From Cyclobacterium plantarum (lineage in GTDB: Bacteria > Bacteroidota > Bacteroidia > Cytophagales > Cyclobacteriaceae), in NCBI RefSeq assembly GCF_011290685.1, contig NZ_JAANYN010000009.1:124001-188000 (forward strand): DNA of 64,000 nucleotides, written 5' to 3'. Both the position numbers and the translations under genes were made by a program. Shown here piece after piece: positions 1 through 9,061 of this stretch. Below the pieces are notes generated by a model, which saw nothing but the letters and a program-made list of their open reading frames with translations, was not told where the DNA came from and did no database searches. Within the stretch, counting starts at the first letter, position 1. Every line of letters begins with the position of its first letter.

Positions 1-64
1 ACCAAAAGGGGAAATTTCGAGAGGCTTTTCAATGGACCAGGGGTACCCGGGAGTAATCACCTGA
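1..64 (+). CDS. possible C-terminal end of an upstream gene (partial)
   Basis: One plus-strand frame is open from the window edge (first full codon at base 2) to a TGA at 62-64 and reads PKGEISRGFSMDQGYPGVIT. This would be the tail of a convergent gene overlapping the 3' end of the esterase/phosphatase gene by 8 nt. A minus-strand reading beginning with GTG at base 58, overlapping the esterase stop, is also open to the edge. Twenty codons are too few to recognise a family, so this is only a possibility. Confidence 0.25.
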   Translation, partial: PKGEISRGFSMDQGYPGVIT

Positions 65-1646
65 ATTCCAGTATCCGATCTGCTTCATGACCAATGCCAT
101 GGATGATTAATTTATTTGGGTGTACTGTCACCACTGCCCCTAGTACCGGAGAAGTGGCTTCCACCATACCCTCAAAAGTCAGGTGGTGCACCCCATGTTC
201 ATCTTGCACATAATTCCCCTCATGGTGGTGTCCTGAAAACCAGGCAAGCAAAGCGGGGGATTTGCCTATGGTATCCAATACTTCCCGGCTGTTGAGCAGG
301 TGAAGGCCATTTTCAGGCAATAGGGGATAATGGCAAAAGACCAACACTTTTTTACCTGCGCTTTCTGCATCCTTTACCTGACTGCTTAACCATTGCATCT
401 GGGCTTTTCCGATCGCCCCGTTCCAGGGCTTGGCATTATTGGCGCCTGCAACCTCCAATCCGGCCATCATTGCCTCCGCTTTTTTATAATTTTCACTGCC
501 TTTAGGGTGACCTTCCAGACTGATATCCATGCCATTCAAAACCAAAAAAACCATCCTTCCATGTTCAAAGGCATAGTAACCCTTTTCATTGCCCAGTCTT
601 TTTCCCACTTCCTGCTTGAGGCTGTCAGCCACGGAAAAGTCATGATTTCCCCAAACATGGTGAAAAGGTGCCCGGCTGTTCTCCAGTAGGGCCAGGGGCT
701 TGTCGAAACTTGCAAAGTCCCTGTCTATCAGATCGCCCAGACTGACAGAAAAGTCGAGATTATAGGCATTCAGAAATGGAATGGTTTGTTCAAGAATGTT
801 CAGGGTTCCCCGGTAATTGCGCTTGCCGGCGGTTGCCACATCTGCATATTGCACATCGGCTATCACGCCAAAGGCGAAGCTTTCTTTTGCCTGTTTCTGA
901 TCCAATAGTGTCTGCATTTTATAGGCGTACCTTTCTCCCAGCAAAATCTGACTGGGACTGTCAAAATGAGTACTGTCAAAGGTAGTCGTTCCATGGCTGC
1001 TTACCACTGCAGTATAGGGCAGCCTATCAGGTAAATTAAGGATCATTTGATTGAAAGGTTTCCTATTTGCTTTGTCCTCAGAGACCTGCCCCGCCACAAA
1101 AGGAAGGTCTGCCAGGCCCAGGGTATCCCGCAAAGCGACGATCAACTGACTGAGCTGGTCCAAATACTGGTCCGCCCTGTTAACATTGGACTCCCCTTGG
1201 TGCCATATTACCCCTTTGATCGTGCCATTCTTTGCTGCAAGCCTGGATTTGGCTACTATTTCGTTAAAAAAATGAGTTCCCGGCAACCATTCTTCAATGG
1301 CACTCCCCCCTTTGGCATTCACCACCATACCAATTTTCTTTTCTGGATTCAACGCACTGATTTTTTGCACAAAGCCATAGGCAGGACTAAGCCTTTGCAT
1401 GCTGCTGTCCTTTCTTATACTGGAATAAATATTCATGGGATTGGCCGCAGGCACCCAATCGGTTCCGGTAAATAGATAAACACCGGTTAAAGGAGCTGCC
1501 AAGTCCTCCTTCACTTCTGCCCTGCCTGCCATATTGGATTGCCCTATGCCCAGGTAAATGTCCAGAGAATCTTGTGCTGACAATTGGCCACAAAGAAAAA
1601 GAAATAAGGGTAAAAGAAATGATCTTTTTAAAAGAGGGCTCATCAT
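57..1646 (-). CDS. secreted SASA-type esterase / calcineurin-like phosphoesterase fusion
   Basis: 529 residues with a signal peptide (about 1-24, ending QLSAQ). The first half is an SGNH-fold carbohydrate esterase of the sialate O-acetylesterase/DUF303 (CE6) type: the nucleophile block GQSNMAGR is at 35-42 and the WHQGESN block near 147. The second half, from about residue 258, is a metallophosphoesterase with metal-binding blocks VIADVQYAD, GDLIDRD, GNHD, CHYPL and GHHHEGNY in canonical order. Both active sites look intact. The single-chain fusion suggests extracytoplasmic removal of an acyl and a phosphate group from one glycan or glycolipid substrate; the substrate is not known. It lies 67 nt downstream of the phenylalanine hydroxylase gene on the same strand and may be cotranscribed. 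Confidence 0.85.
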   Translation of the reverse strand: MMSPLLKRSFLLPLFLFLCGQLSAQDSLDIYLGIGQSNMAGRAEVKEDLAAPLTGVYLFTGTDWVPAANPMNIYSSIRKDSSMQRLSPAYGFVQKISALNPEKKIGMVVNAKGGSAIEEWLPGTHFFNEIVAKSRLAAKNGTIKGVIWHQGESNVNRADQYLDQLSQLIVALRDTLGLADLPFVAGQVSEDKANRKPFNQMILNLPDRLPYTAVVSSHGTTTFDSTHFDSPSQILLGERYAYKMQTLLDQKQAKESFAFGVIADVQYADVATAGKRNYRGTLNILEQTIPFLNAYNLDFSVSLGDLIDRDFASFDKPLALLENSRAPFHHVWGNHDFSVADSLKQEVGKRLGNEKGYYAFEHGRMVFLVLNGMDISLEGHPKGSENYKKAEAMMAGLEVAGANNAKPWNGAIGKAQMQWLSSQVKDAESAGKKVLVFCHYPLLPENGLHLLNSREVLDTIGKSPALLAWFSGHHHEGNYVQDEHGVHHLTFEGMVEATSPVLGAVVTVHPNKLIIHGIGHEADRILEFR

Positions 1647-1713
1647 ATGTGGTATTTGTGCCTGTTAACATGAATACCCAAGAATAAATAAAAAGTACTG
1701 AAATTCCCCCAAA

Positions 1714-2505
1714 TTAATCACCTTTTTCCAACAGCCCAGCCAATTTTTCTTCTATCAGGGGAACCGAAGTATATAAAGCGGCATAATCCTCGATAATAAA
1801 ATACCTGTCCTGGAATTTATTTTTCCAGTATGGGGTATTCAATACCATCTCCACTTCATAGGGAAAGTGTTGGGGTTCATCAGACAAACAAAATTTAGTC
1901 TCCCCGGCTGAACTAAGAATACCTGCCCCATAAACCCTGAGTTGCCCTTTCTCCCGAATCAAACCAAATTCTATGGTGTACCAATAAATCCTGGAAAGCA
2001 GGTCAATGGCCAGGGGGTTATCTATGTGTTTGAGCGCAATTGCTGCCAGGTCTTTTAAAAAACGGGTGTAATCCGGGTCTGTAAGTAGAGGCAGGTGGGC
2101 AAAGGCATCATGAAACATGTCCGGTTCCTCCAGGTAATCCAGGTTTTCTTTTTTGCGCAGCCAGGTAGAGGCCGGAAAACGTTTGTGGTACAACAGACTA
2201 AAAAACAGGTCATCATCGATCAAACCCGGTACAACCTGAATGGCCCATCCGGTTACCCCTGCCAAGCTTTTGTTTACCTCCTCAAAATTGGCTATGCTGT
2301 CTGCTGAAAACCCAATGGTTTCCAGCCCCTTCATGAATTTCTCAGAGGCGGCTCCTGCGAGGATTTTATATTGACGCTCGTAAAGAATTCTCCAAACCTG
2401 AAAATCTTCAGGGGTATAGCTGTCATATTCTTGATCAAGCTTTTTTAGCCTGGGGTCTAAAAAAACATCTTCCGGTTTTCTTTCAATCATTATGCTTTCA
2501 TTCAA
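1714..2505 (-). CDS. phhA: phenylalanine 4-hydroxylase (aromatic amino acid hydroxylase)
   Basis: 263 residues, the usual length of single-domain bacterial phenylalanine hydroxylases that convert phenylalanine to tyrosine with tetrahydropterin, O2 and non-haem iron. The iron facial triad is visible: H132 and H137 in EPDMFHDAFAHLPLL and E179 in YWYTIEFGL. There is no N-terminal ACT regulatory domain. The first ATG (MNESIM) or the one five codons later could be the start. It sits downstream of the trp-aroF operon on the same strand after a 485-nt gap, so it probably has its own promoter. The context is aromatic amino acid metabolism. In Bacteroidetes this enzyme may supply tyrosine or serve in degradation; the sequence does not decide. 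Confidence 0.93.
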   Translation of the reverse strand: MNESIMIERKPEDVFLDPRLKKLDQEYDSYTPEDFQVWRILYERQYKILAGAASEKFMKGLETIGFSADSIANFEEVNKSLAGVTGWAIQVVPGLIDDDLFFSLLYHKRFPASTWLRKKENLDYLEEPDMFHDAFAHLPLLTDPDYTRFLKDLAAIALKHIDNPLAIDLLSRIYWYTIEFGLIREKGQLRVYGAGILSSAGETKFCLSDEPQHFPYEVEMVLNTPYWKNKFQDRYFIIEDYAALYTSVPLIEEKLAGLLEKGD

Positions 2506-2990
2506 TGGTTAGGAATACCCACACTTTCCCCTTCTTCATTCAAATCCTGCAGCTGGCAAATACCGGGTAACCTTCTTTTAAGAGAACGAAAAAATATACT
2601 TCCTGTTTAGTACTCTTTACAGATTCATGTTTTTACCAGGTAAATTTTAAATTTATAACGATAGAAACTATAAATTATTTTTTTATCTCGATCATGTTAT
2701 AAAATTGGGCAAAAAATCGTGCCAAAAATAGCTGAAGGTCCATCCCTTCGCAGACGGGAAATACCCAGCTTTCCTAACTACAGCTAAATCAGCCGGAGAC
2801 AGCTTTCCAACTCATGTCCATCAGGAAAGGGTATTTTTCCCTTAAAAAAGGTTTTCCCGGATAAAGTAAGCTCGCAAACACCACCATCAAGAAAAGAAAG
2901 GGACTCCAACCTGGTCTTATTAAAAAGAACTCGCAGCCGGTAGCATAAAACCTAAACTCCCGGCCAAATTATAACTTCAGGGCATGGCCT
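2506..2990. other. non-coding gap between aroF and phhA
   Basis: 485 nt without a credible gene. The right part (near aroF) has no clear intrinsic terminator; only a weak GCCGG/CCGGC inverted repeat is visible around 2935-2965. The part upstream of phhA is very AT-rich (about 2640-2700) and probably holds the phhA promoter, but no good TAnnTTTG box was found on the minus strand. Confidence 0.5.
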
Positions 2991-4010
2991 TTACAATAAA
3001 TCAAAAGTTTTTCTCAAAGCAAATGTTCTTCTGATCTGATCGGCCAGAAGGGCACTTTGGTCAAAATTTAAGGTTTGCTGCCCGTCTGAATAGGCTTTAT
3101 CAGGGTTTTCATGAGACTCGTAGATGATGCCATCCGCACCTGCCATCACCCCGGCCAATGCCATTTGGGGCACAAATTCCCTGATACCGATTCCATGGGA
3201 CGGATCTACTATTACGGGTAAATGGGATTTGGATTTCAGGATTGGTACAGCGTTCAGGTCAAGTGTATTTCTACTGGCCTTCTCGTAGGTTCTGATCCCT
3301 CGTTCACACAGGATCAATTTTTCATTTCCTCCGGAGAAAACATATTCGGCAGATTGCAAGAGCTCTTCTATGGTTCCGGATATCCCCCTTTTGATCATCA
3401 CAGCCTTATCCACCTTTCCCAATTCATCCAAAAGGTTGAAATTCTGGGTGTTTCGGGCACCTACCTGAAACACATCTACATAATCGTGCATTTCCTCAAT
3501 CTGGGATACCTGCATGACTTCAGTTACAATTTTGATCCCCGCAGCTTTGGCCTGTTGGTACCATAATTTAAGCCCATCCATTCCCAATCCCCTAAAAGCA
3601 TAAGGGCTGCTCCTGGGCTTGAAAACACCACCCCGCATCATCGTGATCTGGTTTTCCTTCATGTGGGCTATCACCTTGGCAATCTGTTCTTCGGACTCAA
3701 TGGAACATGGCCCGGTAATGATGGCCATATCCCCGTCTTCTATTCCAATGCCCTCACCCAAATCAATTCTTGTGGGCTTTACTTTCCATTTCTTAGAAAC
3801 CAACTTGTACTCATCGGAAACGATATGTATATCCTGAATACCGTCAAGCACCCCAATTTTCCTGATATCGAAAGCAGATTTACCGATACCTATCAGGTAA
3901 TCTCCCACCTGGGTTTTTACTTCCGTCACCTTGTAGCCCATGCGGTTGACTTTATCCATCAAGGCCTCTTTTTGGGAAATACTGATATCCTGGTTAAGTT
4001 GAATGATCAT
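2991..4010 (-). CDS. aroF: 3-deoxy-7-phosphoheptulonate synthase (DAHP synthase, AroA-beta type)
   Basis: 339 residues. Catalyses condensation of phosphoenolpyruvate with erythrose 4-phosphate, the first step of the shikimate pathway. The N-terminal ~70 residues form the ferredoxin-like regulatory domain typical of the Bacillus/Thermotoga subtype. The TIM-barrel follows with the metal-binding Cys in GPCSIESEEQ (C102), the RGGVFKPRSSPYAF phosphate-binding block and the VDPSHGIG metal ligand. It is the last gene of the trp operon and its ATG overlaps the trpA stop by 4 nt, so its synthesis is coupled to the tryptophan genes and falls under the trp attenuator. The N-terminal domain in this family often mediates feedback inhibition. 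Confidence 0.95.
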   Translation of the reverse strand: MIIQLNQDISISQKEALMDKVNRMGYKVTEVKTQVGDYLIGIGKSAFDIRKIGVLDGIQDIHIVSDEYKLVSKKWKVKPTRIDLGEGIGIEDGDMAIITGPCSIESEEQIAKVIAHMKENQITMMRGGVFKPRSSPYAFRGLGMDGLKLWYQQAKAAGIKIVTEVMQVSQIEEMHDYVDVFQVGARNTQNFNLLDELGKVDKAVMIKRGISGTIEELLQSAEYVFSGGNEKLILCERGIRTYEKASRNTLDLNAVPILKSKSHLPVIVDPSHGIGIREFVPQMALAGVMAGADGIIYESHENPDKAYSDGQQTLNFDQSALLADQIRRTFALRKTFDLL

Positions 4011-4780
4011 GCTATAATACTTTGAATATAATGGTAAATGTCTTTTTTCAGATCCTTTGAGTCCCGGAGCACATGGATAAAGGCACTACCGATTATGGCA
4101 CCATGAGAGTGGGCCGCAGCAGTATTGAACGAAGCCTTATCTGAAATGCCAAAGCCGATCAGTCTTGGATTTGATAGTTCCATGGCCTTTACCCGCTCGA
4201 AGTAAGCTATTTGCTCGGGTGACACGGCTTTTTTGGCACCGGTAATGCTGGCAGATGAAACCATATAGATGAACCCATCCGTATTTTGATCGATTTGCCG
4301 GATACGGGTTTCGGATGTCTGAGGTGAAATCAAAAAAGTATTCCTGAGATCATAAGCATCAAACAGGCTTTTGTATTCGGTCAGGTATTGCTGCATGGGC
4401 AAATCAGGCAAAATAAGTCCGTCCACGCCTACCTCTTTACACTTTTTGCAAAAGGCCTCCATTCCATACTGCACCACTGGATTCAAGTACCCCATCAAAA
4501 TTACGGGAATGCTAATCTTTTCCCTCAGATTTTTTAGCTGCTCAAACAAAAGGTGAAGTGTCATCCCATTCTTCAGGGCTACATTATTGCTTTCCTGAAT
4601 GGTGGGTCCATCAGCAATGGGGTCGGAATAGGGCACACCTATTTCAATGATATCTGCCCCGGCAGCTTCGATGGCTTCCATAATAGGCAGGGTATCTTCC
4701 AACTGAGGGAAACCAGCGGTAAAATAAATGGACAAAATCGACTCCTTCTTGTTTTGAAATAATTTATCTATGCGGTTCAT
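4007..4780 (-). CDS. trpA: tryptophan synthase alpha subunit
   Basis: 257 residues, normal length. Cleaves indole-3-glycerol phosphate to indole and glyceraldehyde 3-phosphate; the indole passes to the beta subunit. The two catalytic acids are present, E46 (DIIEIGVPYSD) and D57 (PIADGPTIQES), with the same 11-residue spacing as E49/D60 in the Salmonella enzyme. The phosphate-binding GFGIS and GAIIGSAF segments lie in the C-terminal third. The start is 6 nt after the trpB stop; the end overlaps aroF by 4 nt. Confidence 0.97.
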   Translation of the reverse strand: MNRIDKLFQNKKESILSIYFTAGFPQLEDTLPIMEAIEAAGADIIEIGVPYSDPIADGPTIQESNNVALKNGMTLHLLFEQLKNLREKISIPVILMGYLNPVVQYGMEAFCKKCKEVGVDGLILPDLPMQQYLTEYKSLFDAYDLRNTFLISPQTSETRIRQIDQNTDGFIYMVSSASITGAKKAVSPEQIAYFERVKAMELSNPRLIGFGISDKASFNTAAAHSHGAIIGSAFIHVLRDSKDLKKDIYHYIQSIIA

Positions 4781-4786
4781 AACGGT

Positions 4787-5977
4787 TTAGTAATTTCCCC
4801 ATTTGATGTAAGTTTCGAGATCTTTATCGCCCCTTCCGGAAAGATTGATCACTATCACATCCGTTGATTTGTATTCGATTTGGTTCAGGGCATGGAATGC
4901 ATGTGCAGATTCAATGGCAGGAATAATCCCTTCCAGGCGGCTGACCTCTATACCAGCCTTCATGGCATCTTCATCCTCTACAGCCACAAACTCTCCCCTT
5001 CCGGAATCAAATAAATGCGCATGAACGGGTCCTATGCCCGGATAATCAAGGCCTGCTGAGATGCTGTGGGGTTCCACTACCTGCCCATCTGCCGTCTGCA
5101 TCAACAGGGTCCGGCTGCCATGTAGGATGCCCGGCTTTCCAAGCATGGTCGTCGCCGCTGATTTGCCGGAACTGACCCCCAAACCTGCGGCTTCCACAGC
5201 AATCAACCTTACCTCCGGCTCATTGTAATAATGGTAAAATGCCCCGGCGGCATTGCTTCCTCCTCCCACACAGGCAATCACCAAATCGGGATTTTCCCTG
5301 CCTTCTTTTTCCTTCAACTGGATTTTCATTTCAGCAGAAATCACCGATTGAAACCGGGCCACCATTTCCGGATAAGGGTGAGGACCTACTACAGATCCTA
5401 TGATGTAATGGGTGTCTACCGGATTATTGATCCATTGCCGCATGGCTTCATTGGTGGCATCCTTCAACGTTTTGCTCCCTGAGTTGGCCGGCACTACCTT
5501 AGCTCCCAGTATCCGCATGCGTTCCACATTCGGTTTCTGCCGCTCCATGTCAACTGCACCCATATAAACGGTGCATTCCATTCCCATTAAGGCACAGACA
5601 GTGGCCGTGGCCACACCATGCTGTCCTGCTCCGGTTTCTGCGATGATGCGCTTCTTGTTCAATTTTCTGGCCAAAATAATCTGCCCAACTGTATTGTTGA
5701 TCTTGTGAGCTCCCGTATGGCAGAGATCCTCCCTTTTCAGATAAATTTTTGCACCATATTTTTCAGATAGCCTGTTGGCATAAAAAAGAGGTGTAGGCCT
5801 TCCGACATAGTCTTTTAAAAGCCGTTCAAATTCTTCTTTGAAAGCCTCAGACGCCATGATCTGCTCATAATTTTCCCGAAGCTCCTCTATGTTGGGATAC
5901 AGCATTTCGGGGATAAAGGCACCCCCAAATTGACCGTAAAATCCATTTTCGTCTACTTTTATCATTGATGTATCCAT
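4787..5977 (-). CDS. trpB: tryptophan synthase beta subunit
   Basis: 396 residues, PLP enzyme joining indole and serine to tryptophan. The Schiff-base lysine K92 lies in [14 protein letters not shown] and the PLP-phosphate loop is [11 protein letters not shown]. The N-terminus [13 protein letters not shown] is typical of TrpB1. The ATG follows the trpF stop directly with no spacer; a second in-frame Met four codons on could also be used. Acts as an alpha2beta2 complex with the next gene product. Confidence 0.97.
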   Translation of the reverse strand: MDTSMIKVDENGFYGQFGGAFIPEMLYPNIEELRENYEQIMASEAFKEEFERLLKDYVGRPTPLFYANRLSEKYGAKIYLKREDLCHTGAHKINNTVGQIILARKLNKKRIIAETGAGQHGVATATVCALMGMECTVYMGAVDMERQKPNVERMRILGAKVVPANSGSKTLKDATNEAMRQWINNPVDTHYIIGSVVGPHPYPEMVARFQSVISAEMKIQLKEKEGRENPDLVIACVGGGSNAAGAFYHYYNEPEVRLIAVEAAGLGVSSGKSAATTMLGKPGILHGSRTLLMQTADGQVVEPHSISAGLDYPGIGPVHAHLFDSGRGEFVAVEDEDAMKAGIEVSRLEGIIPAIESAHAFHALNQIEYKSTDVIVINLSGRGDKDLETYIKWGNY

Positions 5978-6631
5978 CTATTCTTTTATTTTCATTGCTT
6001 TGTTTCTAATCCTGAGGGTAAATTCACGGATCAAATCCAGGTCTTTTAACCCGGGTCGTATTTCAAATTTGGAATTGATATCTATGCCTGCCATGGCTGG
6101 CAAGTTATGGTAACATTCCATGATTTCGTCCACCTGATCAATACTTATCCCTCCACTCAACAAAAACGGTTTGTTGAAGGGGTATTGTTTTAAAATTTCC
6201 CAATTGAACCTGTGACCGGTTCCTCCAAATGAGGGCCCATCGGTATCAAAAAGAAAATAATCCACATGGGCCAGGTAGGCCTCCAGTCCCTTCCAGGACC
6301 AATCTGCGCCAATCCGAAACACTTTGATGAGCTCTACATTGGTTTGATTCCTAATTTCCTCCACCTCTTGGGGGGTCTCATCCCCATGCAACTGCACCTT
6401 TTCCAAACCATAAGCCTTAACTGCTGAATGGATCGTTTCTGCGGATGCATTTACAAATACACCAACTTTAGGGATGGTCCATCTGCGATAGGCCTCAGGG
6501 GGCTGACCAAAATCCGGCACATACCTTTTGGACGGGGGATAGAAAATCATGCCCATCCAGTCGACAAGGCCCAGTTCCACAAGGCCTTCCATGTTGGCGA
6601 TATCTGCCATGCCACAGACCTTGATGATCAT
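5978..6631 (-). CDS. trpF: phosphoribosylanthranilate isomerase
   Basis: 217 residues, a monofunctional (beta-alpha)8 enzyme catalysing the Amadori rearrangement of phosphoribosylanthranilate. The catalytic Cys is in IIKVCGM (C6) and the general acid Asp in FLFDTDGPSFGGTG, followed by the phosphate-binding LSGGIS segment. It is a separate gene from trpC, with a 4-nt ATGA-type overlap between them, and abuts trpB. Confidence 0.96.
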   Translation of the reverse strand: MIIKVCGMADIANMEGLVELGLVDWMGMIFYPPSKRYVPDFGQPPEAYRRWTIPKVGVFVNASAETIHSAVKAYGLEKVQLHGDETPQEVEEIRNQTNVELIKVFRIGADWSWKGLEAYLAHVDYFLFDTDGPSFGGTGHRFNWEILKQYPFNKPFLLSGGISIDQVDEIMECYHNLPAMAGIDINSKFEIRPGLKDLDLIREFTLRIRNKAMKIKE

Positions 6632-7455
6632 GCTCCTGTGGTTTTGGTTTGCCCGGCAAGTAATTTCCTGTAATGCTGCATGAAATTGTAAGCAGCCTGA
6701 TGGGGTCTGATGGTTTTCATGAAATTTTCCCCTATAAGGAAGCCATCAAAACCCGCTTCCTTTAGCTGAACCAGGGTGCCCGGATCAGAAAGACCGCTTT
6801 CTGAAATTTTTACAAATCCTTCCGGTATCATTTCTGCCAATTCCAGTGAAGTGTCCACATTAACCTCAAAAGTTTTGAGGTTTCTGTTATTGACACCTAC
6901 CAGATCTATGTTTTCGTTGAGGCTTTCCTCCAACTCTCTCCGGTCATGAACTTCCAACAGTACTTCCAGGCCCAGGTTTTTTGCCAGGCCTGCAAGTCGT
7001 TTCAATTCCATCGGGGCCAGGGCTGCTGCAATCAACAGGATACAATCGGCCCCCAGTGACCTGGATTCTATGAGCTGATATTCGTCTATCATAAAGTCCT
7101 TTCGCAAGATGGGACAATAATTGAACTTTCTGGCCTGCTTCAGGTCATCTTCCGATCCGCCAAAAAACTCCTGATCTGTCAAAACAGACAAGGCTGAAGC
7201 TCCTGCTTGCATGTATCCTATGGTGGTTTGCTCCACTTTGGCATTCGGGTTGATCCAACCTTTGGAAGGAGACTTTCTTTTGAATTCGGCAATGATACCG
7301 GTTTTCTCAGGGTCCTTCACATATCGCTTCATGGATACTGTCCGGCTATCGAAAAAAAGGCTTTTTTCCAGTAATTTAACCGGGTAAAGGCTTTTCTTTT
7401 CTTCGACTTCGGTTTTCTTAAAGGCAATGATTTTATCCAGAATATTCATGATCAA
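6628..7455 (-). CDS. trpC: indole-3-glycerol phosphate synthase
   Basis: 275 residues. Ring closure of carboxyphenylamino-deoxyribulose phosphate to indole-3-glycerol phosphate. Family motifs occur in order: AEFKRKSPSKG (substrate-binding Lys), LRKDFMIDEYQ (catalytic Lys), LLEVHDRRE (catalytic Glu), VGVNNRNLKTFEV and ISESGL. It overlaps trpD by 4 nt upstream and trpF by 4 nt downstream, indicating tight translational coupling. Confidence 0.97.
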   Translation of the reverse strand: MIMNILDKIIAFKKTEVEEKKSLYPVKLLEKSLFFDSRTVSMKRYVKDPEKTGIIAEFKRKSPSKGWINPNAKVEQTTIGYMQAGASALSVLTDQEFFGGSEDDLKQARKFNYCPILRKDFMIDEYQLIESRSLGADCILLIAAALAPMELKRLAGLAKNLGLEVLLEVHDRRELEESLNENIDLVGVNNRNLKTFEVNVDTSLELAEMIPEGFVKISESGLSDPGTLVQLKEAGFDGFLIGENFMKTIRPHQAAYNFMQHYRKLLAGQTKTTGA

Positions 7456-8462
7456 CTAATGTTTATTGAGGTTTTAGGATCTACCAGTTCTTTAAACACC
7501 TTCAGCGCTTTTCCATTTTTCAGGCAAGCGGTAGCTACCTCCCTGGCTTTATCATAATCCCATTCCGGTTTTGAGGTGAGCAAGGCGGCGGCGGCATTGG
7601 CGATTACCACGGCTTCTTGTTCTTTACTGCCCTTTCCCTCCAGTATCCGGATAAATATTTCGGCAGATTTTTCCACCGTGTTGCCCCCTTTGATGGCCTC
7701 TGGGCTAATGGTCTTAAATCCCAGGTCCTCCGCACTCAATACCTGTTCACCACGGTTGGAAATCCACTTGAGACCTCCTGTCAGGGATATTTCATCATAG
7801 CCGTCCAAAGCATGCAAAATACTGAACCGGACATCATTATTTTGGTACAGATAGGCATATAGCCTAGCCAATTCCAGACTAAAAACCCCCACCAGCTGCT
7901 TTTTAGGAAAACTGGGATTAACCATTGGGCCCAGCATATTGAAAAAGGTTTTGACACCCAAGTCTTTTCTCACGGGGCCTATGTGCTTCATGGCCGGATG
8001 AAAAAGCGGGGCATGAAGAAAACAAATGCCTGCCCTGTCCAGACTGCTCTTCAGTTTATCTATATCATTGGTAAATTCATAGCCGAAATGAGCCAGGAGA
8101 TTGGAGGAGCCACAAACCGAAGACACCCCTACATTACCATGTTTGGCAACCGGCTGTCCTGCACCTGCTACGATAAAGGAAGCAAGGGTGGATATATTAA
8201 AGGTATCCTTACCATCCCCACCTGTTCCGCAGAGGTCTATGGCATCATATTCCGGAATTTCTACCGGAATACATCGCTCCAGCATGGCCTCCCTAAAGCC
8301 CATCAACTCTTCTACCCGCACACTGCGCATCATAAAAACTGTAAGAAAGGCGGCCATTTGGCTATTGTTTACCTCTCCTGAAGTCATTTCTTTCAGCACC
8401 CCTTTGGCTTGTTCCTTGCTGAGGGTTTTATGCTCGATCAGGTGATTCAGTATTTCTTTCAT
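7452..8462 (-). CDS. trpD: anthranilate phosphoribosyltransferase
   Basis: 336 residues from the chosen ATG (MKEILNHLIEHKTL). Transfers phosphoribosyl from PRPP to anthranilate. The PRPP-binding DLCGTGGDGKDTFNIST and KHGNVGVSSVCGSSN segments are present. The reading frame runs 17 codons further upstream into trpG, but the start at 8462 matches the family N-terminus, leaves a 10-nt spacer after the trpG stop and is preceded by a GGAG at 5-15 nt, so it is preferred. TrpG is encoded separately rather than fused. Confidence 0.96.
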   Translation of the reverse strand: MKEILNHLIEHKTLSKEQAKGVLKEMTSGEVNNSQMAAFLTVFMMRSVRVEELMGFREAMLERCIPVEIPEYDAIDLCGTGGDGKDTFNISTLASFIVAGAGQPVAKHGNVGVSSVCGSSNLLAHFGYEFTNDIDKLKSSLDRAGICFLHAPLFHPAMKHIGPVRKDLGVKTFFNMLGPMVNPSFPKKQLVGVFSLELARLYAYLYQNNDVRFSILHALDGYDEISLTGGLKWISNRGEQVLSAEDLGFKTISPEAIKGGNTVEKSAEIFIRILEGKGSKEQEAVVIANAAAALLTSKPEWDYDKAREVATACLKNGKALKVFKELVDPKTSINIS

Positions 8463-8472
8463 TGTACTTGAT

Positions 8473-9036
8473 TTAAGCTCCTTCAATCCAGTTTTTGATA
8501 ATCTGCACCCCATTTTCTGTAAGAATGCTTTCCGGATGAAACTGCAGACCTTTCACCCGGTATTCTTTATGTCTTACTGCCATGATCTGTCCATCAGGTG
8601 TTTTGGCTATCACTTCCAGCTCTGCCGGAAACAGCGTTTCATCAATGACCCAACTGTGGTACCTGCCAACAGTAAAAAACTCAGGCACCCCCTCAAACAA
8701 AGGATCCGCCTGTATCCTTACTTTTGAAGCCACCCCATGTACCACTTCCGTAAGGTTAATCAGGCCTCCCCCAAAAGCCTCTCCTATAGCCTGATGTCCC
8801 AGGCAAATGCCCAGGATATCTTTATAAGCAGCATATCTTTTTATCAATTCGGGCATAATTCCTGCTTCAGACGGAATTCCGGGTCCGGGAGAAAGCAATA
8901 TTTTGTCATAAGCTTCCACTTCTTCCAGACTTATTTTATCATTCCGGTAGATATCCGGATTGTAGCCCAGGTCTCGGATAATATAGACCAAATTATACGT
9001 AAAAGAATCGTAATTGTCCAGTACCAGTATTTTCAT
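8473..9036 (-). CDS. trpG: anthranilate synthase glutamine amidotransferase subunit
   Basis: 187 residues, class-I glutamine amidotransferase providing ammonia to TrpE. The catalytic triad is visible: C78 in GICLGHQAIGEAFGG, and H167 and E169 in GLQFHPESILTE. The oxyanion loop is LSPGPGIP. It might also serve p-aminobenzoate synthesis, as in other bacteria with a single TrpG. The gene is 25 nt downstream of trpE and 10 nt upstream of trpD. Confidence 0.96.
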   Translation of the reverse strand: MKILVLDNYDSFTYNLVYIIRDLGYNPDIYRNDKISLEEVEAYDKILLSPGPGIPSEAGIMPELIKRYAAYKDILGICLGHQAIGEAFGGGLINLTEVVHGVASKVRIQADPLFEGVPEFFTVGRYHSWVIDETLFPAELEVIAKTPDGQIMAVRHKEYRVKGLQFHPESILTENGVQIIKNWIEGA

Positions 9037-9061
9037 TGGTTAATCATTTTCTTGTAAAAAT

